A DNA stretch of 64,000 nucleotides from Biomphalaria glabrata (lineage: Eukaryota; Mollusca; Gastropoda; Planorbidae). Position numbers and translations under genes: made by a program. A model generated the notes under the pieces. It had not been told where the DNA came from. It worked only from the letters and a program-made list of their open reading frames with translations, and ran no database searches. How positions within the stretch are numbered: position 1 is the stretch's first letter; every line of letters starts with the position of its first letter. This document shows, one piece after another, positions 36,421 to 48,500 of this stretch. Where the stretch lies: contig NC_074711.1 in the NCBI RefSeq assembly GCF_947242115.1, positions 4,644,001-4,708,000 on the forward strand. Reading direction: 5' to 3'.

Positions 36421-36832
36421 CTGCAACAATAATTAAAAAAATGAAGGATACAACTTTAAATATAGGACATATTGCATAATTAATCATTTCTTATATTTAT
36501 TTTAAATCAATAAATAATTATTATTTCAAATCTATTTTGTTTATCTACTTACTTTAATTTAATTATAAGGAACATTTGTTATTTTCGATTTACAAAGATA
36601 ATAATCATTTTGACAACCTTTTGGTTCTTCCACAGTACGATTTATTATGCTTTACAATAGGATGACATTTAGAAAACTGATAACTCCAATGAAGGCATAA
36701 AGCCTACTTTGTGTAGCTTTCTGCTTTAAAATATATAGCAATATATCTTTTATCTTAATATTTTCCAACATGAGAATGAATTTCACAATTTTTTTTCACA
36801 TTTGTTAGCACTAAATCTATATGTAGGCCTAT

Positions 36833-37000
36833 ATCTAGTAGTTTAGGGCCTACAAGTAGTTTCTAGACTCACACTAGACACTTTCACTAAGCTAGAAAAT
36901 ATAATATAAATCTAGATTAAGATCTAGACTAGTAGTAGGATAGGGCATAAATTATATTTTACCTAGTTTATTTTCAAGATTAGTTTAGGCATAGTCTAGA
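36833..37000. other. CTAG-rich tract, 5' of ABCB6-B
   Basis: Nine CTAG tetramers were counted by eye in about 165 bp, including atctagattaagatctagac. Confidence 0.5.
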
Positions 37001-37427
37001 AAGCGCCAAATTTTTCTTTTTTTTGGGGTTGATTTTGCTTGTTGAAATGTGGACCACAGTGACTGATCATTACTGGCAATACAGATAAGATATGCAGAAA
37101 GTATAGAATAGTGAAATAGAGAACAAACGACAAATCTCTTGTGAACACGGATTCGACTTTTGAATATTTGAATGATTTATGGTATGAAAAGAAACCTATC
37201 TTCATGAAAAATGTTTCACTCGAGACAGACATTCTTAGTCAGTGACGTCTAAAAGAACAGGTTCAACTAATCAACTTCTAAATTCTAAGCCTCCACTCTA
37301 AGTCTAAGCTCTTGCTCAACGCAGTAGACTGAGTAGAGTAGTCTGAGTCAGACTCTACCATCACTCGCGGCAACAGCAAATCCTATTACTTTAATTATGC
37401 TTCTCAAACGAATATTGGAAGTTCTTA

Positions 37428-37584
37428 AACAGGAGTTCGGCCATGGAGAGAATTTTCAGATTCATTTTATGTGAAAAATGTTAAAGAAATAGAAGAATTT
37501 GTTTCTGCAGTAGAATCCATATCTAGGACTACTGGGAGAGAAATAAACGACTCCATGTTTAAAACCATAGACGCGGTGGAGTAA
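37428..37584 (+). other. Possible orphan exon or gene fragment, 51 codons, unrecognised
   Basis: After an acceptor-like cttaaacag, a frame reads VRPWREFSDSFYV and continues through KEIEEFV and TTGREIND to a stop at 37584. It has a protein-like composition and more GC than its surroundings. There is no in-frame ATG, no upstream exon was found, and the family is not recognised. It may be the last exon of a small gene or a transposon remnant. Confidence 0.25.
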
Positions 37585-38519
37585 AAAAATCTCTTTCAAA
37601 ACCATTCTTTTAGAACCGAGTCAACAAATGTTTGATCGACTGAATAATTTTATTTCATGAAACAAAAAATTATAATATTTACAATTATTTTAAAATATTA
37701 ATTTTTTTAACGATAAAAAATCTCAATAATGAGAATTCTAATTATAATTAGTTAATTGGTTATATTTGTTCTCGGCCAGTTGTTTTGTTTTTTAAATGAA
37801 ACTAAACACTACGTAAAATATGCCACAGAGACTTAGCTTAATGTAGATCTATATCTATATCTATTTTGATTATAAATATTTAAATTACATATTATATGGA
37901 TTTATATCAAGTCTAATAAACTTAAATTTGTTGTAAAATAGTTTAATTTACTACACTTGTGCATCATAGTCTTCTGTGGATAATTAATGTTCTTTAAAAC
38001 AATTGCAATGTAGTTTTTGTGTTCTTAAATTACCAAGAGAAATTAAATTTAGCATTGATGTTGTAAAAAAACTGAAAAGTACAATTTACGTCATAATAGA
38101 GTTTTCATAAGACTAAGAAAAAAACATTTGTTTACTTTCATGGTTCTAGACTTGACAAATGACTTTTCATATGTCTCGCATCTGATCGATCGTATGCTTT
38201 GATCAAAAAATTAAACTAAAAAAGTTCGATGATTATTCTTCTCTTAATCTAAAGATCTAGATTAAAATATTTATATTTAGTAGAATCTAGCTAGTTTAGA
38301 TTTCTAATTTCTAGATAAAAGTTAATAATAAACTTTTTATATAAACTATAAATTTAAAGAGACGAAAAAAGTCAGTACATGTTGTACTACATTCTACATC
38401 TAGTCACAAATTTATAATAATTTATAAATTATAATTCAATTATTATAATTAGAGTCTATTATAAAATAATAATAAATCATTTTAATTTAAATTTATTATT
38501 TTATTTATTTTAATCTCGT

Positions 38520-38860
38520 CTAGACTATAGATTAGAGACTAGTCTGACTAGTCACTAGTCCAACAGCAACATCAGTCGAGAGAGAGTCACTAGAGAATCT
38601 AAATCTGAGCTACTCTGCTAGACTCTAGTGATCTAGTGACCCTCTTAGAGTCACTCTAGTGAGTCTAGTCATCTAGAATCTAGACTATAGATAGACTTAG
38701 ACTTAGGAATCAGAATGTTCAATGTATATATTATATATCTAATCTTAGTAACTAAATAAATTAATCTAGATTCTTATCTAGACTATCGACACTAGATTCT
38801 AGGACTAGAGCTAGTGAATCTCTAGTCAATCTAGCCCTCTAGAGCTAGTCCAATCTCAAT
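38520..38860. other. Very CTAG-rich tract, 5' of RAB18
   Basis: Twenty-two CTAG tetramers were counted by eye in about 340 bp, often as tctaga or actagt. CTAG is usually rare, so this is far above expectation. The tract has no fixed repeat period. Confidence 0.6.
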
Positions 38861-39554
38861 ACTTTGAGATACTCAATGACATATATTCATATTAATTAGT
38901 ACTAATTCAATAGATATAAATATAGAATATATATATATAATATAGATCTAGAGTGTGTGTTATCTTGACTAGTTCTATTTTATATACTTGCATACTAATA
39001 GAAAAGGTCTTTAGAATCTATCTATCTAGTAAAATGTAGTATTCATATAATTCATATTATATTTTTTATAGAGTATATAGAGTCTAGGTTCAGTCACTAG
39101 TGCTAGTAGTGGCAGTGACTTGAGTTTCAGTCATTCATCATAATATTCTTATAGAACAAGGCAAAGGATAAGATCTTCATTGTCATTCACCTATCTACTA
39201 TAATTACCAACCATCGGGATCAAGGATTCAAGCCTTGGCAGCAGGCTTAGATTTAATAGAGAATCTAGATCTAAATTTAACTCCTGGATGACTATTCTTG
39301 CTACTTCATTCAATTGAGTTTTGATAGTTTTCTTTACTCTCATGTAAACAAATGACAAGACTAGTAGATCTTTATCAGTTCTGCTCTATCGGACTAGTAT
39401 CACTGTGTAAAATTTTGTAACTTTATTCAGTCAGCAAATTCTGACTATTGAAAAAAGAGAGACTACTCACAGACTTACAAATTAATTGCTACAGTGCTAC
39501 ACAAGTGACAAGTCATTCAAGGCTAATCAAGAATAGAAATTTACTTATCATAGA

Positions 39555-42500
39555 ATGGAGGAGCAAGAGATTTTAACAACTTTGAAAATATTGATAATAG
39601 GTGAAAGTGGTGTAGGGAAATCAAGGTTAGCCACTATATTAGAAACTCATAATATAAATCTAATGTAATAAGCCCATCAAACTTATTTTTCTCATTTTAT
39701 TTAAGTTTAAAATAGAATAGATGCATCTGTAATTACAGAAATTTGAAATTTCTTTCAAAGATTAAAATGTTCTCCCACATATATATAAATTTTAATGTAA
39801 AACTCTTGTGTGGAGTTATTTATCTCCCATTAAGCGCTTCCCCAGGTGGAGGACAGGGGAATCCCCTCCAGATATGGCTTGTACTGGAGAAATAAAATTT
39901 CCGGGGTGGACCAAAATCAAACTTCCCACTGGTTGATGGGAGATGGCAGAGGGCTGTGTTTGAACCTGGGACCATCGAGACCCCTGTCCAGAAAGCAATT
40001 CCCACAACCTATTGAGACATCAGACTAAAATATAATATATAGATATTGAATTATAATTACTTTTCTTTATAAATTAAGTAGAAATTTGTTTGATATGGAC
40101 AAGCAAAAACAAAAGTTCATCAACTTGAAAAAACAATCATGAAAGGGAAGTAATGTTTGTGTATTTTGCTTCAGACTTTTTAACAACTAGGTCCACTGAG
40201 TAGCCATCTTTAAAAAAAATGACTTAAGACTTCCTAATTGATGCCTGCCTGGTCATGTGATATGCACTTTGAACTGTTGTCTCGCTGGTCCCAGGTTCCA
40301 TGCCATTCGTGCCCTCTACCAACCCATGTGATTCTGTGAAGGTCTGAGCATGGATGAAATATTATTCAATGCTGAAGGAACACCTGAAACATGTTAAACA
40401 AAAACTGAATATTTTCTAGATCTGGGTTGATAAACACTCATTCACTTAGGGAGTAAAAGTCAATTACTGCTTAGATCACAAGACCTATAATTAAAAAATA
40501 AATCTTTCAGTTAGTATCCATAGATAACTCAGGCCTTACAATTATGGCCATTAAGTTTTGATCTTTGAACTATAGAACGTTTCGGCAGCTGCTTATTAAA
40601 GTAGAAGAAGGAATGTCTTTTGACTCATAGTTCATATCTTTAAGAGAATTATATTACACAATTGTTTTAATCTTTTTTACTATTAAATTCTTTTCAGTTT
40701 GTTATTGAGATTCACAGAAGATACTTTTGACCCTGAACAGGCTGCTACTATTGGTATTAGCTTTAGAATATACTCTTTTTTTTTGTTGTTGTAACATATA
40801 ATAATTCTTATAGTTTTGAGCCCTGTATATGTTACATCTTTTTATTGTTTGACTTTATAATTGACTCGGTGAATATATTTTATATACAATTTTTAAAAAA
40901 TATCTTTATCGTTGAAAAGAAATACTTAGATTCAAATACTTTTTTTTAGTTTCTTTGTTTTTATGCGTAACATTTATGGTTCATTGATTTTTTTTTCCTT
41001 AAATTATTGATATCAAATTTTTTTTTTTTTTTTTTTACATTTGTCAGGAGTGGATTTTAAAGTGAAAACTTTGACAGTTGATGGAAACAAAACTAAACTA
41101 GCTATATGGGTAAGAGAGTAAATAAATAAACCTTTTTTTTTCTGTTGCGCAACTAGTTGTGATAGTGTAATAACAACCTATATGTCTTGATCATGTTGGT
41201 TTGTGGACTGAGGTATAATTGTTGTTGTGCATCTATGTTTCTTGTCGTGTGCTGTGAACTGATCTGTACCGGTGTGTCAAAATGTCTTGGTGTCCAGGTC
41301 ATCTTGTTATTGTGAACTGTTTTGTTATTCTTGTACAATAAGGCCTATAGTGTTTTATAAGGTTATTGCAATAGTTTTTATGATTGTGGTTTGTGGAAAT
41401 GTTCAATCACTCATCTGTTGTTAATATTGAATTAACTGATTTGTTCAATGATACTTTTAGGACACAGCTGGTCAGGAGAGGTTTAGGACTCTTACGCCAA
41501 GTTATTACAGAGGAGCTCAAGGTGTAATATTAGGTAATGAAAGTTGTATTTTGTGATTACTATATATTCTGTTGTGGCTCTTCCGCCGTGTCAAATGCAA
41601 ACAATGAAATAAACAGGAGGTAACCTTCAAACACCGGCGAAATGCCAAAACAATCAAGATAGGTAGTCGACACTAGTGTTAAAATAGGAAACACTTTTAA
41701 TCCTCAAGAAGGGACCCATCTAATGTCCTCTGTTACTAGCTGTCTGGATATAACTTCTTATTTTCACTGCTCTAATGAAAAACGTCTTGTTGATAGTGTC
41801 GAATAGAGCATTTTTGCTTTTTAACAAACTTTACGTCATTGTCGCTAAGTACAACTTTCCCCCTATTCCCGAAACAAATTTTTAAATCCTAATCATGTCA
41901 TAACAATTCATACCATCATGCACTCTGTTTGGTCACTCACATTCATTCTGTTTTTATAGTCTTTTTGATAATTGTAATTATTTTTTGTTTGGAAACCTAA
42001 GCTCCTAGGTAAGATTCTTTTCACGAACCATCATGTGATAGTCCTCCTGTTTATTTTAGCCAAGTTGTGATAAGAAAGGATTGTTTGTTCTCTACTCAAA
42101 AGTTCTTAAAATTTGAAGCATTTATTAAAGAAGTTTTTTTTTTAAATCTATGAATAGTGGCATCCTATTAGTTAGACTTTCAATATGAAAATAGGAATAA
42201 AATTGTTAGAACTAAGAAAACATATATATTTGTGGTTTTTTTTGGTGTTGTTATTAAAGGTGGTTTTTGTTTTACATGTTTCGAATGTTCCTTCAGGATT
42301 GAAGATTATTACATCATACCCCAAATCTCCCACATGATAGTGAGATATGGTGGAAGGCAGGGGTTCAAATTCTGGACCATTGATGTGACATTCTAAAGTG
42401 CATACCACACAACCAGGTGGTTTGTGATACAGAATAACAGTTGTCTTCTTTTTCCTGTGTTACCCTAGAACCAATGCTGATGTGTTGTCAGTTTAAAATG

Positions 42501-45500
42501 TGGCGATTTTTTTTGAATTGTTTACTCATTGTTATGAATGCAATTTCGGCATGAGCTTGTTTGAGAATCACACTTAAGATCCTTTCCATCAATTTAGTTT
42601 GGTTGAATGGTGCTAGTTTGTCAAAGCTCTCATGGATATGATGGAAACCAAGGATTAGAGAGAAAGCAGAAAGCATGGCTGCTTTTGTTTTTTTTAATAT
42701 TTTCAAATCTTTATTCATTTGGATTCTGACCTTCGTAATTGTTGTGAATGTTTGTGGTCAAATTTGATATTAAAATCTTATCAGTCATGTGATAATTGCA
42801 ATTTTCCAGCTTATTTTGTACATATTGTATTAAAGAAAGATTCTTTCTTGGCAGTGTACGATGTGTGTAGTAAGCAGTCTTTCAACAAACTTGATGCCTG
42901 GCTGAATGAACTAGAAACATTTTCTACAAAACATGACATGGTGAAAATGTTGGTTGGCAATAAAATAGACAGAGTAAGTCATTTGATAGATAACTTTTCT
43001 ATTTAGGGCCTACTGTCGGAAGTATGTGTCTGCCTCCAATCTTCATTATATTCAAAATTAGCACACAAAATTACAGTTTTATGTTAATTATTTTGTGCAT
43101 TGATAAATAAATGAAACAAAAGTTTTTGTAAAGATTTGCAGATTGAAATATTTTAAATGTAAATGAATAGGCTAAAATAGTTTATTAAATGTTTAAAATA
43201 TTCAAGGAAATATTTTTTTAATTTTAATTGAGTTCAACACTAAAAAATAGTGAAACAAATATCATATATTAAGTTTCTCGATTAGAGTAACTCCGCACTC
43301 GTCATAGCAAGCAAAATTACTGGCTGAGAGTAAAGCTGCACTGAAAGAGTTCATTTTACTGTTTTTCTTTTTTTAAAAGAGTTCTTGTTTAAAACTATTG
43401 TTTATTTCTAATTTCTAAGCCATGTCCCACTGACACTGTAAGTGGCCCAAACATTTAGTGCTGAACAATTTAGCAATTTATTTTTTTCACATGTGGATAG
43501 AGACGATGATGTCTAGGTAGATCTGTTCTTTCATCAGATGAATTAGATTAGAACGGTGGGGAAGATAGTGAAGCCAGCAGTTGGTATGAAAGTCCTTGGG
43601 ATAAGCTTTTTAAGTCTTGTGAAGTCTGGGATATATTGCTGAGTTGTAAAAGCAGCTTGGCTACCTCTCAAGGGGATTTGAGTTCTAATCACAATTCCAG
43701 CTGACGTGTGTTTGCTGAGCACCTAAACAGGACACAGAAAACCTTCTCCCAACTAGCCCCTCTTCCCTGCATATCCACAAAAAAGATTGGACAGTGATAT
43801 AGCTTGAAAGATGTGCTTTACAAAAGCACTTTTAAGTTAAGAAGTGTTTCTCAAACTTTTACCTCTGACATTTCCCAAGTTACAGCCCTCCCCACCCCCC
43901 CCCCCTTTTAGTGAGCTAGGGTGTCTTTTGGGGTGCATCAAATGTTTTTCTGCATTCTGAGCTGCAGAAATGCATTCTCCTAGTGTGAAGAGTACACAAA
44001 AATCCAAGTTTATACAAAAAAAATAATCAAGTTTTGTCAGATAAAGAAGGATGTGGCGTACACAAATTTGGAGGGATATGTTAGGTACTTAAAGCACACA
44101 TATGTCTGTAATGGGCCTGATTGTGCTAAGACTAACTTCTTGATAAGGAAGACGTTCATGTGTTTATCATGCTTAATAGGCAATGAAATGATAGTACATC
44201 ATTCAAGGGAATTAGACCATTCTTACACAAGAAAAACTATTAGAATCACATTGGTGGAAAGATATTGAAAAGTCTAAATAAAATATTGAGTCGATCTTGT
44301 TGAAGATACTTCTTGCAAAACTGCTAAGGTTTGTTAAAGGTCTTAGAATATGATACAAGGTATCTTTATTAAATGATTGAAATTTTTTAAAACATTGGTA
44401 ATTATGTTATTTTTACCTGATGAATATACAAATATGGGCTTATAACAATGCAAAAACAAGTTTTGTTTGTCACTTTAAACAAAATTAAAAGCCTTATTGC
44501 CACCTATATCAGCATCTCATGATACACTATGAGGGTGTGCCCCACAGTTTTAGAAATGTTGATTTAAACTATGGAACAAATGTTGTGTTTTTATTGTAGA
44601 TACAAATTTTGTTTAACTATTTAGCCAAATCATGAAGTTACCAAAGATGAAGGCTTGAAGTTTGCACGTAAACACCACATGTTGTTCATTGAGGCAAGTG
44701 CTAAAACAAATGACGGTGTGCAGTGTGCTTTTGAAGAGCTTGTTGAAAAGGTAATGATTTTTGTAAGCAATTCTTTTATATGATAATATTCCACTGCATC
44801 ATTGTGAGCAGGACACTCAAGAAAATAGCAGACACTTATAAAAAAGAAAAGTTAGGCTTTATATATTGAATGTATTACTAAAAATAGCAAAATTAAACAA
44901 GATTACAAAGACAGTTTGTGTGGAAACACAAACTCAAAATCGGCCCCCGAAGTGGTCCACCCAGGCAGGCTTCAATATTTTCAGAAAGAACATCCAAATG
45001 AAATTATATCAAAGACAAATGAGAGATAAGAATGGAGAAAGAAGGTTGACAGATCTTGTGTAGTGCCCCAACGGTACAGCAAATCAAAGGATAGGTGCAA
45101 GTGAATGCAAAGTTAGATGTGAACCTGGCCTAACTAGTTCCCCTTTCAGACCTTGTGGTCTATAGGGCAGATGATGTAAAGTTCATCTGTTTTTGTGGCC
45201 TACGGTTAACGAGGGTGTCATGTAGCCAGCACAACGACCAACCGCCTTTACTTTTCCTTAACTAATATCAGGTACCCATTGGAGCTGGGTGGACTGAGAG
45301 GCGCCTAAGGATTCCGAAGTTGAAAATCCCAGTCTTCACCATGATTCGAACCCGGGGCCCCCGGTTCAGAAGCCAAGCGCTTTACCGCTCAGCTACAGCG
45401 CCTCTCCTGGCCTAACTGAAGTCTTATAATTGATGTAATTGTTTTGAAAAGGCCCAATCTCTTATTCGAATGCTCAAAAAAAAATAAAAAAAAAAATTTC

Positions 45501-48500
45501 GCAATAAAGAAAAAGTTTACGAAAATGAAGTTTACAAGATTACTATTCGTTTTAATTTAGGTCTAACCTATAGTGCATACTAATTAGCTTTTTCTCTTTA
45601 AAAAACTGCTTGCATAACTGATTTTAAAAATTAGATTTTTTGCTTTCAGAAAAAAAAAGTAGCCGTTGCATCATAACTTTGAATGGTCTAAAATATTGTG
45701 ATGTCGGATTTTCAATATCTTTTCTAGTTTATGAGATCTAAACGGGATGGACGGACAGACGGACAGACATTTCGCACAAAACTAATAGCGTCTTTTCCCC
45801 TTTTGGGGGCCGCTAAAAATATAAAAAAACAAACAAACAAACCTTATATTAAGTGTAATTATATCAATTAGTTTAGGTCAGTCATGTAATTAAATTTGAT
45901 ATAGACCTAGACTACCAATAATAAATCTGTGCAATTAGATATTATTTTTAGCAATTATTTTAGTTTAGCGTTATTTCATGCCTTTAGCTTTCTCAATGAG
46001 TTATGATTCTATCACTGATCTGGACCAGTTTAGGGAGGGGGGAGAAAGAAGGGGATATCTGTCTGAATGTTATTGTGATCACTTTTTAAATACATTTTAA
46101 AAATATAAAAAAAAGGTTGTACAACTTGAATTTGAAATTGGGGACTCAAGCCTCCTCTAGCTAATACACTATCTACTGTACCAGCAAAGTGCTTATGAAA
46201 ATAGAATGTTTTACAGTTACTATTGTTAGTCTCAAACCATTAAACCACGAGCTAATTCTCTACACAAAGTATAAAGGGGACTAATTCAACTTATGCTACC
46301 ACATCTATCAAGTACAATTTCCTTTCCCTTGTTTGATACTAAGCAATATAATTAATCACCAGTAGTTAATTAACTAATTGGTAAAGTTTTTTTTATTGAT
46401 TATTGTTTTGTCAGGTATAAGAAATAATTGTGCAAAATTTCAACTTTTTACCAGACAGACTGATAGATTGAGTTGATATAAGCTTTGTAATTAGGTTGAG
46501 GGTTGAATTGGAAAAAAAAAGTTTCATTTGTAGAAGCTAACAAAAAACATGGAGCAATACTTTTTTTCATGTTAAAGAGTAGCTTTGATCTGCTTCCTCT
46601 CCTGGAGACAGTATGGTATTCTTCCTAATAAGCTTTTATCTCTCACCTTAAAATATTACAATAAAAAAAACTAAACTTCCCCTTTCAGACCTTGTGGTCT
46701 ATAGGGCAGATGATGTAAAGGTCATCTGTTTCTGTGGCCTAGGGTTAACAATGGTGTCATGTGGCCAGCACAATGACCAACCACCTTTACTTTTCCCCAA
46801 CTAGTGTCAGGTACCTCATTGGAGCTGTGTGGATTCAGAGGAGCCCAAAGATCCAGAAATTAAAAATCCCATTCTTCACCAGGATTCACTCCCGGTTTGG
46901 AAATCAAGCGCTTTACCGCTCAGCCATCGCGCCTCTAAAATATTACAATAGTCTTGCATAAATATTGTGAATGCCTTTTTTAAACATTTAAATAAAGTTT
47001 TGATTTTAACAAAACAACTGAAAAATAATTGAGGTAAAGTTGGGTTATCATTTCATATTTTAGCCTGAACTTTTAATAAAGCATGTCCTTTGTGCATGCA
47101 GGCTGTTTAATTAAATTATTTACTTTTGCACATAGTAGGCCATAGTAGGTAGAAATAGTATCAACTACTTGTCAGATCGTGAACATGTCGGAGTTAAGAG
47201 AAGGGTGTTGAAGGGGAATGGGTTGACGTAATTGTATAGGACCAAAGTATTTGACTTTGTGGTTGGAGTGTCCTTAGAGAAAAAATGTACACAGTCTCTA
47301 CAGACATAGTTCTGTTCTAGTTTATAGATTTTTTGTTTAGAAATAGTTCTGTGTTTTATTGAATAGAATTTTTTTACACATAATTCTGTGTTTTATTTTA
47401 TAGACTTTTTTTTTTTTTAGAAATAGCTCTGTACTAGTTTATAGACTTTTTTTTACACATAATTCTGTGCTATTCTATTGACTTTTTTTAAAGAAATAGT
47501 CTGTTTTATTTTATACCCTTTTTTTTTTGCTATTTAGTTAGCTTTGCTTCTGAAGTAATGGGTCTCGATGAAGACTTGGAATTTTTCATCTTTAGGATTT
47601 TAGGACGCCCCTGAGTCCAGCCAGCTTTAGTGGGTATCTGACATTTGTTAGGGAAAGTAAAGCTTGTTGGTTCTTATGCTGGCCACATGACACCCTTGTT
47701 AATAGTTGGCCTTAAAAAACAAATCCCTATAGTTCACAAGGTTTGAAAGGGCTAGTTTTCTTTTTCTACTTACAATTACTTATTTTTGAGACAGTTTTAA
47801 TTCTCCAACCATTTGAATTGACTGAGCCTCATACAACATCAGTGAACTTATTTTGTAAAAGTTAGAACACAAACAAAACTAGAGAAAAAAAAAGTAAAGT
47901 TCAGATCATTTGGTCTATAGGGAAGATAATGTTAAGGCCATGTTTCTTTGGCCAATGGTTAACAAGCAGGATATCGTGTGGCCAGCACAATGACTTTACT
48001 TTCCTCTAACTAAAGTCAGGTACCTATTAGAGTTGGGTGGACTCAAGGGTGCCCTTGATTTCCCTAAATTCAAAATCCCAATCTTCACCGAGATTATAAC
48101 CCAGGACTCTAGGATCGGAAGCCAAGCGCTTAACCACTCAGCCCCCATCACGTACAACTGCCATCATTAAGTTTTCTTAAAATCTCAATTCAAGCTTAAG
48201 AATTGGTATAGGCTGCCTGTAAGGATCTACTACATACATGTACCATACTTAAGATTATGACTAAAAGATATAAAGTGACCTTTTTGATAACATCTAAAGA
48301 TACTTTCTACTTATTGCCTTTATCAAGGAAATTCAGCATGATAGTACTGTTTTGAAAAAATAAAAAGATCACACATAACACATTACAGTGTTCTGTATTG
48401 AAACAATGCAGCTAACAACTTATAGGAATTATAAGAATTAGCCTTTATCACCAAAGCAGCTGGAGCAATATTAATATACAAAATAAATAAACCCAGAAAG

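Larger units (their letters stand above)
36400..39554. other. Divergent intergenic region between ABCB6-B and RAB18
   Basis: It holds the 5' ends of both genes. CTAG-rich tracts occur at 36833-37000 and 38520-38860. A possible coding fragment lies at 37428-37584. A near-CRE tgacgtct is at 37241-37248. Nothing else was recognised in the very AT-rich stretch 37600-38500. Confidence 0.6.

Noticed and set aside
42488-42718. 76-codon minus-strand frame in RAB18 intron 4
   Set aside because: No family recognised, no splice context and no codon bias visible; likely chance.
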